From positions 205,907-269,906 of the forward strand of contig NZ_RQRS01000004.1 of NCBI RefSeq assembly GCF_004335085.1: a stretch of DNA of 64,000 nucleotides, given 5' to 3'. This stretch comes from Pedobacter nototheniae. GTDB taxonomy: Bacteria; Bacteroidota; Bacteroidia; Sphingobacteriales; Sphingobacteriaceae. The position numbers and the translations under genes were made by a program. Shown here piece after piece: positions 19,042-27,189 of the stretch (position 1 is its first letter; each line of letters opens with the position of its first letter). The notes below the pieces were generated by a model. That model was not told where the DNA came from and searched no databases. It saw only the letters and a program-made list of their open reading frames with translations.

Positions 19042-19209
19042 CTAGTCTTCCTTAGACTTTACTTTTTTACGAGATTTAAGTGCCTGTGTCAACAAAAATT
19101 CAATTTGTCCGTTAGTGCTTCGAAATTCATCGGCGGCCCAAATTTCTACTTCTTTTAACAAAGCAGGACTTATCCTTAATACAAAAGCTTTTTTATCTTT
19201 CTCAGCCAT
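19042..19209 (-). CDS. Arc-type ribbon-helix-helix DNA-binding protein, 55 residues
   Basis: A short gene read from 19209 down to a TAG at 19042. The product begins MAEKDKKAFVLRISPALLKE and continues VEIWAADEFRSTNGQIEFLL, ending in a basic tail (SRKKVKSKED). The beta-strand KAFVLRIS followed by two helices, with the N-capped RSTNGQIEFLLTQAL, is the Arc/MetJ ribbon-helix-helix fold, which binds DNA as a dimer through the beta-strand. The gene starts 2 nt after the stop of the membrane-protein gene and is followed by a terminator, so it is the last gene of the SPFH operon. It is most simply the operon's own repressor. No toxin-like partner is present. Confidence 0.85.
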   Translation of the reverse strand: MAEKDKKAFVLRISPALLKEVEIWAADEFRSTNGQIEFLLTQALKSRKKVKSKED

Positions 19210-19211
19210 CC

Positions 19212-19733
19212 TTAATTTATTGCTTGTATATTATATCTTATTTTTAAATTGATGAGGAATAATTCCAGTTCATCAACTTTATTGGAGCTGAATAACAGCT
19301 TTCTTCCATTTTTAAATTCCAATTGTAAACCTTTATTATTATCATTAAGAAGGTAAGCTTTATCCTTAAACTTAAACCAAAGTCGATTTTTAGTTCCATA
19401 ACCACCATATTCAGCAAAAGCATCATATTTTCTGATGTAAGCTTTTTCAATCTGCATCCAACTAAAAATGCTAGGTTTTATATGAAAAGGAAAATACTTG
19501 AAAGAAATCTTCTCTTGGTTAATATTTAGCGTGAGAACATTCTTTTGGATAATAAAGATAATGAGAAAAGGAAATAAAGCACCTCCAATTGGAAGGAAAT
19601 ACATGTTTTTTAATTCCTGATAACTTGGTCCATTTTTATAAAAAAAGAGAATACCTAACGTTGGAATCAAAGTTGCGGCAGTTACCAGGTATAGCCACCA
19701 AATGTTTAAGCTTTGTTTTTCCTCAAACTCCAT
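19212..19733 (-). CDS. Two-helix membrane protein with PH-like domain, SPFH operon
   Basis: A 173-residue protein of unknown function. Two transmembrane helices (about 12-31, WWLYLVTAATLIPTLGILFF, and about 45-62, FLPIGGALFPFLIIFII) are followed by a beta-rich domain of about 100 residues (LTLNINQEKISFKYFPF, KNRLWFKFKDKAYLLNDN, GLQLEFKNGRKLLFSSN) ending in a helix. This resembles bacterial PH-like domains that follow membrane hairpins, but I cannot name a family with confidence. It lies 4 nt after the SPFH gene and 2 nt before the ribbon-helix-helix gene, which makes a tight three-gene operon. It may be a membrane partner of the SPFH oligomer. Confidence 0.8.
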   Translation of the reverse strand: MEFEEKQSLNIWWLYLVTAATLIPTLGILFFYKNGPSYQELKNMYFLPIGGALFPFLIIFIIQKNVLTLNINQEKISFKYFPFHIKPSIFSWMQIEKAYIRKYDAFAEYGGYGTKNRLWFKFKDKAYLLNDNNKGLQLEFKNGRKLLFSSNKVDELELFLINLKIRYNIQAIN

Positions 19734-19737
19734 TACC

Positions 19738-20595
19738 TTAATTATATAATGTGCCGGTGTTTACCACAGGTTGAACATGTTTATCGCCACAAAGTACAAC
19801 CAGTAAATTACTAACCATAGCTGCTTTACGTTCTTCATCCAATTCAACAATTCCCTTTTGTGATAATTTTTCAAGGGCCATTTCTACCATTCCAACAGCA
19901 CCTTCAACAATTAATTTACGAGCGGCAATAACAGCAGTAGCTTGTTGGCGTTGCAGCATTGCACTTGCAATTTCTGGAGCATATGCTAAGTGTGAAATTC
20001 TAGCCTCTAAAACTTCTATTCCAGCTCTGGATAAGCGTTCATTTAATTCGTTTTCTAAAAGTTCGCTTACTTTTTCAGCACCATCTTTAAGCGTTATGCT
20101 AGTTTCTTCGCCTTCAGCATGATCGTAAGGAAAAATATTTGCCAAGTGCCTTACTGCAGCTTCGCTTTGAATGTTTACGTATTGCATATAATTTTCTACA
20201 GAAAAAATAGCTTTGGCGGTTTCATTCACTTTCCATACTACAACGGCAGCAATTTCAATTGGATTACCGAGCTTATCGTTTACTTTAAGTTGTTGCCCGT
20301 TTAAGTTGTTTGCTCTTAAAGAAACCTTTCTTTTTGTTGTTAATGGATTAACCCAAAAAAAGCCATCGGTTTTTACGGTGCCTACATATTTACCGAAAAG
20401 GGTTAAAACTTTAGATTCGTTCGGGTTATTTATAATTAATCCCGGCAAAACCAGAAAAAAGTTGAAAGCAAGGATACAACCGCCCCAAATGAAGCTTTCT
20501 GTAACGAAACAAAAAACTGCCGCTCCCAATAATGCCAGAAACAATGCAAATGTTAAATACCCAGATGGTGGGTTAATAATTTTTTCTTGATACAT
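19738..20595 (-). CDS. SPFH/band 7 domain protein
   Basis: A 285-residue membrane-anchored SPFH (stomatin/prohibitin/flotillin) protein. Two hydrophobic segments near the N-terminus (about 13-50) precede the SPFH core ([114 protein letters not shown]). The C-terminal helix ([28 protein letters not shown]) fits oligomerization. Such proteins form ring or cage assemblies in membranes and scaffold other proteins or proteases. No NfeD-like protease is adjacent. Instead there is a small membrane protein and a ribbon-helix-helix regulator. The gene is divergent from the 7TM-HD phosphodiesterase gene. Confidence 0.92.
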   Translation of the reverse strand: MYQEKIINPPSGYLTFALFLALLGAAVFCFVTESFIWGGCILAFNFFLVLPGLIINNPNESKVLTLFGKYVGTVKTDGFFWVNPLTTKRKVSLRANNLNGQQLKVNDKLGNPIEIAAVVVWKVNETAKAIFSVENYMQYVNIQSEAAVRHLANIFPYDHAEGEETSITLKDGAEKVSELLENELNERLSRAGIEVLEARISHLAYAPEIASAMLQRQQATAVIAARKLIVEGAVGMVEMALEKLSQKGIVELDEERKAAMVSNLLVVLCGDKHVQPVVNTGTLYN

Positions 20596-20682
20596 AGTGA
20601 TATTAATTTGATATCATAAAGTAAATTATAAAAATTGGTAATTGCAAACAAAACGAGTAAAATGTATATTAGATAAAAATGT

Positions 20683-20690
20683 TATTTTTG
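20683..20690 (+). promoter_or_regulatory. Promoter -7 element for the 7TM-HD gene
   Basis: TATTTTTG matches the Bacteroidota -7 consensus TAnnTTTG and lies 22 nt before the TTG start at 20713. I see no convincing -33 box. Confidence 0.5.
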
Positions 20691-20712
20691 ACATTATCTT
20701 AAATGTACCGTT

Positions 20713-22791
20713 TTGGCTAAAATCAAGAAAAATTCCCATAAGATCCTATATCGTAAGTATTCATCCAATTTAAAATATGTGATGATGATTTTTACGGTTT
20801 TTATTATCACACTCTTTTTACCCAAACAACCACGTTTCAGGTATGAATTTGAAAAAGGGAAGGTGTGGATGAATAAAGATTTGATTTCGCCCTTCAGCTT
20901 TGCCATTCTAAAAACAAATCCTCAGGTTAGTACAGATAAAAAGAACGCTTTAAAAGATGTTTTGCCTGTTTATCAATTCGATAAAGACATTACAAATAAT
21001 TCGCTTGAAGGATTTTTAAATGAATTTGATATTAAATGGCGCTCTAAACAGCTAGAAGAGAAAGATAAAGCGCTTTACAAAGGTGAGGCTTATAAAATTT
21101 TGCAAACCATTTATGCCAAAGGTATTATCGGTTTAAATGTAAAGCATCAAAGTACAGGTAAAAATTATGATTTTTCTTTATTGGAAAATAATGTTTCGAG
21201 ACAGCGAAATACACAAGATGTTTTTACTGCAGAAACCGCTCTAAAATTCTTTAGAGATAATTTTAAGGCTACCAATCAAGTAATGAATGATTTGATTAGC
21301 AATTTGGCCGAAGATCATATTACACCAAACATTATTTTTAATGAACGCTTAACGCAAGTTATTCAAGAAAATACAGTAAGTAATGTATCTACAACAAAAG
21401 GTATGGTGCAGAAAGGCGAACTTATTGTAGCCAAAAATGATGTAATAGATGATGAAATTTATCAGAAATTAGATTCCTACAAAGCAACTTATGATGCACA
21501 AACCAAAACAATAGGTAGTTTATCGCTAGTTTATCTTGGTCAGGTAGTGCTTGTAGGGTTTGTTTTAACCATTTTAATGTCGTTCCTTTTTCTTTTTCGT
21601 AAAGATATTTTTGCCGATAATCGTCAGCTCTCGTTAATTCTGATTGTAACCACAGGGATGTTATTGGCACTTACCTGGGCACTTAAAATGAATATCGTTA
21701 GCTTATATTATATCCCATTTTGCGTAGTACCTATCATAATTAGGATTCTTTTTGATACCCGATTGGCACTTTATCTACACATGCTGGTTATTTTAATTGC
21801 CGGATTTTTTGTTGCCAATAGCTTCGAATTTGTTTTTTATCAAGTTACAGCAGGTATGGTGGCTATATTTAGTATTAAAAATTTCGTAAAACGAGAAAGA
21901 TTCCTAGTATCTGCACTATATATATTATTAGCCTATTTCGTTTCCTTCGTTGGAATAGCCCTTTTAAGAGAAGGATCATTCAGAGAAATAGAGTGGGCTA
22001 ACTTTCTACCATTTGTATTTAGCGTTTTACTCTCGTTGTTAGCCTATCCATTAATATATGTGTTTGAAAGAGTATTTGGAATCACATCAGATGTTGCACT
22101 GATAGAATTAACCAATACCAATAATAAGCTGCTTAGAGAGCTCGCTTTTAAGGCGCCAGGTACATTTCAGCACTCATTACAAGTTGCAAACCTTGCAGAA
22201 GCTGCTATCTTTAAAATTGGTGGTAATTCTGTATTGGTAAGGGCAGGGGCATTATATCATGATATTGGTAAGGTAGATAATCCGCAATATTTTATTGAAA
22301 ACCAAAATACAGCCGTTAGTCCGCACGATAAACTCCCATACGAACAAAGTGCGCAGATTATTATTCAACATGTACACAAAGGAATTGAGATTTTAAGAAA
22401 GAACCAAATTCCAGAAACTATCATTGATTTTATAAGAACACACCATGGAAATACTCGAGTAGATTATTTTTATCAGTCGTTTTTGAAAAATTCTCCCGAA
22501 AAATTTGTCGATGAAAACATCTTTCGCTACCCAGGTCCCATACCTTTTAGTAAGGAAACTGGAGTGCTAATGCTCGCCGATTCTGTCGAAGCAGCCTCAA
22601 GAAGTCTCAAAAATCCCGATGCTCAGAACATAAATGACCTAGTTGAAAGGATAATTAACTACAAATTGGAACAAAATCAATTAGATAATTGCGATTTAAC
22701 ATTAAAAGATATTGAAACTATCAAATTGATTTTCAAGACTATGCTGATGAGCATCTATCATGTGCGAATAGATTATCAACATTTATCATAA
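20713..22791 (+). CDS. 7TM-HD family cyclic-dinucleotide phosphodiesterase (PgpH-like)
   Basis: A 692-residue membrane protein. After one helix (about 24-37) comes an extracytoplasmic 7TMR-HDED region (about 40-265), then seven helices (about 270-465) and a cytoplasmic HD domain (about 475-680). HD residues include FQHSLQVANLAE (His487), ALYHDIGK (His516-Asp517) and FIRTHHGNTRVDYF, plus LADSVEAASR. In Listeria PgpH this architecture hydrolyses c-di-AMP. That activity is inferred here from domain order. The start is TTG (MAKIKKNSHK), supported by the basic N-terminus and the nearby -7 element. The next in-frame ATG would remove the basic residues before the first helix. The tRNA cluster follows immediately. 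Confidence 0.9.
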   Translation: MAKIKKNSHKILYRKYSSNLKYVMMIFTVFIITLFLPKQPRFRYEFEKGKVWMNKDLISPFSFAILKTNPQVSTDKKNALKDVLPVYQFDKDITNNSLEGFLNEFDIKWRSKQLEEKDKALYKGEAYKILQTIYAKGIIGLNVKHQSTGKNYDFSLLENNVSRQRNTQDVFTAETALKFFRDNFKATNQVMNDLISNLAEDHITPNIIFNERLTQVIQENTVSNVSTTKGMVQKGELIVAKNDVIDDEIYQKLDSYKATYDAQTKTIGSLSLVYLGQVVLVGFVLTILMSFLFLFRKDIFADNRQLSLILIVTTGMLLALTWALKMNIVSLYYIPFCVVPIIIRILFDTRLALYLHMLVILIAGFFVANSFEFVFYQVTAGMVAIFSIKNFVKRERFLVSALYILLAYFVSFVGIALLREGSFREIEWANFLPFVFSVLLSLLAYPLIYVFERVFGITSDVALIELTNTNNKLLRELAFKAPGTFQHSLQVANLAEAAIFKIGGNSVLVRAGALYHDIGKVDNPQYFIENQNTAVSPHDKLPYEQSAQIIIQHVHKGIEILRKNQIPETIIDFIRTHHGNTRVDYFYQSFLKNSPEKFVDENIFRYPGPIPFSKETGVLMLADSVEAASRSLKNPDAQNINDLVERIINYKLEQNQLDNCDLTLKDIETIKLIFKTMLMSIYHVRIDYQHLS

Positions 22792-22797
22792 TTTTTT

Positions 22798-22827
22798 TTT
22801 GAAAAATAGGTTGTTTTACTATATTTG
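22798..22827 (+). promoter_or_regulatory. Promoter of the tRNA cluster (TTTG-N18-TATATTTG)
   Basis: TTTG (22798-22801) and TATATTTG (22820-22827) are spaced by 18 nt and match the Bacteroidota -33 and TAnnTTTG -7 elements. tRNA-Ser begins 41 nt downstream. Confidence 0.75.
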
Positions 22828-22868
22828 CACACCCTAAAGCAAGTCGGTAGGACAAGTTTGAAGGAAAC

Positions 22869-22956
<88 letters not shown>

Positions 22957-23045
22957 AAATTAAATTGCAAAATAAATTGGTTTTAGTCATTTTAAAATCG
23001 TTACTTTGCAATCCCTTCGAAAAAGGGATAAAAAAGATACCAGTT

Positions 23046-23119
23046 CGGGGTGTAGCGTAGCCCGGTATCGCGCCTGCTTTGGGAGCAGGAGGTCGTAGGT
23101 TCGAATCCTGCCACCCCGA
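23046..23119 (+). tRNA. tRNA-Pro(TGG), copy 1
   Basis: A 74-nt tRNA. The acceptor CGGGGTG pairs with CACCCCG and the discriminator is A. The anticodon stem CCTGC/GCAGG encloses TTTGGGA, giving anticodon TGG. The T-loop is GGTTCGAATCC. CCA is not encoded. A small hairpin (ATCCCTT/AAGGGAT) lies just upstream. Confidence 0.96.
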
Positions 23120-23168
23120 CAAATTTGCAGATGTACTTGCAAATTATTTTGAAAGATCGATACCACCT

Positions 23169-23242
23169 CGGGGTGTAGCGTAGCCCGGTATCGCGCCTGC
23201 TTTGGGAGCAGGAGGTCGTAGGTTCGAATCCTGCCACCCCGA
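23169..23242 (+). tRNA. tRNA-Pro(TGG), copy 2
   Basis: Identical over all 74 nt to the copy 123 nt upstream, with the same TGG anticodon and no encoded CCA. The two copies also share GATACCA just before the gene, while the sequence after them differs. A strong terminator follows. The spacer between the copies contains an AATTTGCA/TGCAAATT inverted repeat. Confidence 0.96.
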
Positions 23243-23247
23243 CCATT

Positions 23248-23281
23248 AAAGCCTTTAGATTTATTTCTAAAGGCTTTTTTG
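23248..23281 (+). terminator. Terminator of the tRNA cluster
   Basis: AAAGCCTTTAGA (23248-23259) pairs perfectly with TCTAAAGGCTTT (23266-23277) and runs into a T tract. It lies 6 nt after the second tRNA-Pro. Confidence 0.92.
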
Positions 23282-23444
23282 TTTTTACTCAAGATGCGAA
23301 CGCATCATTATTCGTTCTTATTACAATTAATAGAGAGTTTAAAGGCATTTTCGTAGGTGCAGAAAACAAAAGTTATTGAAGAGGGCTTTATGACTCACAT
23401 AAGCAAGCCGGATGCGCTATAAAACAACCGGCTCTTAGGCAGAT

Positions 23445-24581
23445 TTAATGGTCTTGTTTGCCTCTTTTTGGGGTTTTAGTTATGTTTGGAATGAAAATCA
23501 AATAGTCGTAACCTTTTATAATTCTTTCTAACTCCAAATTCTCTACTTTAAGCTTCTTTTTAGAGATTGCTTGTTTCAAGGGCCTTAAATCATAGGCGTA
23601 CCAATTGTCATCTTTCACCACGGTTAAAAAAGATTTATATTGATCTAAATCAGCCAATGTTTCACCTTCTTCCTTTCCCATGAGCATAATGTGTAATGAC
23701 TTCCGATAATTTGCCTCTTCAACATTGGAAACCAAATTGCCAATATCAAATACTTCCATTAAACTCTCTCCCTTAGGCATGTGATTAGCACCAAATTTGA
23801 AAAGATTCTTTTTGTCTTTCCATTCAGGGAGCTTCTCAAAAACAAGGTGTTTCATGTATTGCACTCTTAAAGGATGAATTCGATTTAAATACAGTTCTCT
23901 GCTTAATTTTAGTGCTTCAAGTTGCTCTTTCTCGTTAGCTGATAAATTCAGGGCGTTCAATGCGTTCGTTTTTGCTAGAAAATCATCAGAGAACAAATAA
24001 AATGTGGTGTTCTTTTTTGTGTCATAAGCAGCAGAATTAGCGATCATCTGCTCATAAATTTCTTTTGCTTTAGCATTTTTGGATTGTTTACTCAATTCCG
24101 AAAGCAGTAACCGATCTGAAAATAAACTAATTTGATCAGCTCCATATAATTTGATGTTCTGCTGAACTATATTTTTGAATAAATCAAACTCGGCTTCGCC
24201 TTGTAAAAAAGATAAAGCTGAACCTGATTCATTACGGAATTTATCCAATTCAGCAGGGGATAAGGATTTAATTTTTGTTGATATTGTATTGATTGTATAC
24301 GGATCTATTTCAAGAATATAGTTGTCAAATTTAATATTCTGGATAACCGCGTTTGTGAAGTAAGGGACTTCACTGCTGAAATGTATCTCGCCCAATAATA
24401 CAGAATTGCTCTTGTTGATTTCATCCTGTAGGGTAATCCATCCTTTACCTTCGAAAGTGTTGTTGTTGGTTTTTTTAAATGTGGAGTAGTTTTTTTGAAT
24501 TAAACTATCCATTAATGTGGTTTGTGCGTAACTGAAATTGGCAATAAACAAGGTTAGAATTAGTAGTTTGGTTTTCTTCAT
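23445..24581 (-). CDS. Exported protein with GEIH motif (ChaN/EreA/TIKI-like, tentative)
   Basis: A 378-residue secreted or periplasmic protein with signal peptide MKKTKLLILTLFIANFSYAQ. The motif NSVLLGEIHFSSEVPYF (about 58-74) and the late FKFGANHMPKGESLMEVF (about 262-279) resemble the His- and Glu-bearing strands of the ChaN, erythromycin-esterase and TIKI superfamily, where GExH and a later xNH site sit in one metal-binding or hydrolytic pocket. The middle is helical (FLQGEAEFDLFKNIVQQN, KAKEIYEQMIANSAA). I give the superfamily only tentatively. A structure comparison would decide it. It appears monocistronic and lies on the strand opposite the tRNA cluster. Confidence 0.6.
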   Translation of the reverse strand: MKKTKLLILTLFIANFSYAQTTLMDSLIQKNYSTFKKTNNNTFEGKGWITLQDEINKSNSVLLGEIHFSSEVPYFTNAVIQNIKFDNYILEIDPYTINTISTKIKSLSPAELDKFRNESGSALSFLQGEAEFDLFKNIVQQNIKLYGADQISLFSDRLLLSELSKQSKNAKAKEIYEQMIANSAAYDTKKNTTFYLFSDDFLAKTNALNALNLSANEKEQLEALKLSRELYLNRIHPLRVQYMKHLVFEKLPEWKDKKNLFKFGANHMPKGESLMEVFDIGNLVSNVEEANYRKSLHIMLMGKEEGETLADLDQYKSFLTVVKDDNWYAYDLRPLKQAISKKKLKVENLELERIIKGYDYLIFIPNITKTPKRGKQDH

Positions 24582-24820
24582 TTCTTTTTTTTGGAAAGAT
24601 ACAATATTGATATAATAAAGTAAACCACTGCGGTTTGAAAAACAACACTTTGCTACTTATGGAAATGAATCGCCTGGTGTTGGTAGCGTTATTAGTAGGT
24701 CAAAGGCAGTATGGCTGTTTCAGAAATGAAAAACTGCCTAACAGTGCAGGTATTTCTTAAGGATTTTAGGTTTGTTTCTGAAGATTTTTTGGATCTTGAT
24801 CCTTTTTTTCATCTATTCTA

Positions 24821-25471
24821 TTATTGGATTAATCTATTTACCAGCGCAAAACGAATTAATGCAGCTGTGTTTTTCATTCCTGTTTTATCAATTAAAGCTT
24901 GTCTATGACCCTCAATTGTACGTTTACTAAGGAATAGCCTATCAGCTATTTCATTATTTGTATACCCTTCGGCAACTAAATTTAAAACTTCGATTTCGCG
25001 AGAGGTAAAATCTACTAATTGTTTTGTACCTGCGTATGTGGAATTTGTTTGTTGAACAACATTATTCAAAAGTTTAAATCCGATTTCATTACTCAAATAT
25101 TTTTCGCCCTTATTTACCTGCTTTATTGCAAAAGAAAGCTCGTCCTTTGATATGTTTTGCAATAAATAGCCACTTGCACCATCATTAAAGGTTTTTATAA
25201 TTTGTTGTTGGTTATCCAACTTGGAAATGGAAATTATTTTAACATGGTGATTAAGAGCTTTAATCTCTTTAATTAATGTTGTGCCATTTAATTCACCATC
25301 ATCAATTGTCGTTAGCACAACATCAATACGATTATTTTTTGTAATCAAATTCAATGCCTCTTCCGCATTGTTTGCTTGTCCTAAAATGGTAATATCAAGC
25401 ACAGATTTGAGTAATATTTCAATTTCATTTCTAACAATATTATTGTCGTTAACTAAGATAATTTGTATCAT
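24821..25471 (-). CDS. NarL/FixJ-type response regulator with degenerate receiver
   Basis: A 216-residue regulator. The N-terminal receiver (about 1-118) joins a LuxR-type helix-turn-helix (about 150-216, FTSREIEVLNLVAEGYTNNEIADRLFLSKRTIEGHRQAL). Aligned with NarL, the phosphoacceptor aspartate is replaced by Thr55 in DVVLTTIDDGELNG, one of the two acidic residues is Asn8 (VNDN), and the conserved lysine of GYLLK is Gln (GASGYLLQ). The receiver therefore cannot use the standard phosphorylation chemistry. The output domain looks intact. No histidine kinase is adjacent. Control probably comes from expression level, ligand binding or partner proteins, which is an inference. Confidence 0.9.
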   Translation of the reverse strand: MIQIILVNDNNIVRNEIEILLKSVLDITILGQANNAEEALNLITKNNRIDVVLTTIDDGELNGTTLIKEIKALNHHVKIISISKLDNQQQIIKTFNDGASGYLLQNISKDELSFAIKQVNKGEKYLSNEIGFKLLNNVVQQTNSTYAGTKQLVDFTSREIEVLNLVAEGYTNNEIADRLFLSKRTIEGHRQALIDKTGMKNTAALIRFALVNRLIQ

Positions 25472-25557
25472 TTATTTTTTAGGGATGAAAATTGATTGCG
25501 TTATAAGCTAGAAAATCCCGAGGTTTCCCCCAGGATTTCCTTAAAAGCTATATTAAT

Positions 25558-26142
25558 TTATTTAATGCTTTCGTGAATTTTGTTTATCATATCCAAATGC
25601 GCCTGCACTATAGGAGCAGTTTTATTTGCAAAAGCTTTTAGGTCAGCGTCTTTACCGTCTTTACCTTCATCTTGCATTAACTTTAATGTCTTTTTATGAC
25701 CATCAACCATAGCTTCAACATATTTTTTGTCGAAACTGGTTCCAGTTAATTTGCTTAATTCTTCTGCTTTTTTCTTGTGGTCATCATCAATATCAGTTGG
25801 CAAAGTGATGTTTTTTGTGGCAGCCAAAGTCATTAATTCTTCATTTGCTTTCCCGTGGTCGGTTACCATCATTGTAGCAAATTCTTTAATTTTAGCATTA
25901 GTGCTTTTTTGTAGAGCAAGTTTGCCAAGGGCAACTTCTGCCATACCGCCAGTTGCGGCTGTAGTTGCAAATTTAGCATCAGCCTCATCTACGGCAATGC
26001 CTCCAGTAGCGGCAACATTTGTAGTGGTATCTTTTGCTTTATTTAAACTGTCTGCGCTTTCTTTAGCGTCTTTTGTGTTGTTGCACGCCTGAAAAGCCAA
26101 TGTGGCTAAACCTATTGCGCATACGTAAATTAATTTTTTCAT
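25558..26142 (-). CDS. DUF4142 lipoprotein
   Basis: A 194-residue lipoprotein: signal MKKLIYVCAIGLATLAFQACNN carries a lipobox at Cys20. A low-complexity linker rich in Lys, Asp and Ala (about 23-50) leads to a ferritin-like four-helix DUF4142 domain (about 55-194). The marks are MAEVALGKLALQKSTNAKIKEFATMMV, TDHGKANEELMTLAA, FDKKYVEAMVDGHKKTLKLM and the C-terminal PIVQAHLDMINKIHESIK. DUF4142 proteins are common in Bacteroidota and are often linked to stress, but their biochemical role is not established. It lies 48 nt downstream of the DUF481 gene on the same strand. Confidence 0.9.
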   Translation of the reverse strand: MKKLIYVCAIGLATLAFQACNNTKDAKESADSLNKAKDTTTNVAATGGIAVDEADAKFATTAATGGMAEVALGKLALQKSTNAKIKEFATMMVTDHGKANEELMTLAATKNITLPTDIDDDHKKKAEELSKLTGTSFDKKYVEAMVDGHKKTLKLMQDEGKDGKDADLKAFANKTAPIVQAHLDMINKIHESIK

Positions 26143-26190
26143 GGTTTTGTTGTTTTTCTAATACAACAAGTTAATTGGCATATGGTTTCA

Positions 26191-26910
26191 TTAAAAATAC
26201 TTATCGAGCGTAAGCCCATATGTAAAATTTAGGTTTTCGCTATTTGTAATGTTAAGTTTGTTATAGTTTAATGCTGTTGTTAAACTGATCCATTTCCTTA
26301 TTTTTAGTCCTACCGTTGTTACCGAACGAATAATGTGGTCGCCTGGTCTTGAAAAAGAGCTTTGTAAAAAATGACTTCCGTCTATCGTCAGTATTTCTTT
26401 TATGGCGAAATGATACTGAAGTCTTACGGAGTTTCTGAAAGTGTTATAATTTTCGCCAGCAACTAAACTACTTTGGTCAAACAATATACCATCACTAATA
26501 TTAATGTAAGCATTTTCTTTATCCAATAGGCTATAGGCAATTCCCAAACCGCCTAATAGTTGATTTTTTAGTTTTAATGAGTAACTGGTGTTATAATTTA
26601 ACAAACCCCAATAATAGAAGTGGGGAAAAGTTTTATATAAGTTAAAGTTTAGGGAGGTAGAAAAATCGTTATTGCTCAAATTGCCATTCTGTTTACCATA
26701 AAGCCATGCGGTTGAAGAATTTACAACAATGCTTTTTCGTTTTAAGCCATAATTTAATGCGTTATTTAGTAAATATGCTTTATCGGTGTTGGTGCGGTTA
26801 ATGGAGCCTGTTGATGAAAGCATGATGTGGTTTTGCGTGCTATCGTTGTATTGTGCAAAGCAAAATTGCTGAATTAAAAATGTGCATAATAGTAGTAAAG
26901 TTTTCTTCAT
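26191..26910 (-). CDS. DUF481 family outer-membrane protein
   Basis: A 239-residue protein with signal peptide MKKTLLLLCTFLIQQFCFAQ, followed by a repetitive beta-barrel pattern: HIMLSSTGSINRTNTDKAYLL, IVVNSSTAWLYGKQNG, TSLNFNLYKTFPHFYYWG, VRLQYHFAIKE and a final strand LNFTYGLTLDKYF. This is the DUF481 pattern, related to salt-induced YdiY-like proteins. The ATG at 26910 is preferred over a TTG two codons upstream because it begins directly with the Lys-rich signal peptide. Substrate and function are unknown. A palindromic repeat element lies in the 279-bp gap before it. Confidence 0.78.
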   Translation of the reverse strand: MKKTLLLLCTFLIQQFCFAQYNDSTQNHIMLSSTGSINRTNTDKAYLLNNALNYGLKRKSIVVNSSTAWLYGKQNGNLSNNDFSTSLNFNLYKTFPHFYYWGLLNYNTSYSLKLKNQLLGGLGIAYSLLDKENAYINISDGILFDQSSLVAGENYNTFRNSVRLQYHFAIKEILTIDGSHFLQSSFSRPGDHIIRSVTTVGLKIRKWISLTTALNYNKLNITNSENLNFTYGLTLDKYF

Positions 26911-27027
26911 GCTCAAATAACAGATAAAGGTATCTTATGTTTAATCTGGAAGTGTTTTTTCGAGGCTGAAATTGGTGTAGAATTAAATATCCTGCGGAAA
27001 GATCAGGTTAATACACATAATTTAGAA

Positions 27028-27086
27028 CTACGAAGCAATCTTAAAGCGTTAGAAAGGGAAATGGATTTTATAAGATTGCTTCGTAG
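27028..27086. repeat. REP-like inverted repeat (CTACGAAGCAATCTTA)
   Basis: CTACGAAGCAATCTTA (27028-27043) and its exact complement (27071-27086) are 16-bp arms separated by 27 nt. The element lies in the intergenic gap between the DUF481 gene and the TonB receptor. It resembles the short GATTGCTTCGT-bearing intergenic repeats found in Bacteroidota genomes. The resemblance is from memory and the genome copy number is unknown. Confidence 0.55.
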
Positions 27087-27189
27087 CTCGCTATTGATAA
27101 TTTATTTTTTATCTATGTGAATCTGTATGGTTTGAGGTAATTATTTTTCAATTTAATTAAATGCAGTTATTGTGCTTACGAATACTATA

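Noticed and set aside
24582..24820. Gap of 239 bp before the response regulator's end, with a plus-strand frame of 65 codons
   Set aside because: The frame runs antisense into the regulator gene, has no ribosome-binding site and no recognisable features.
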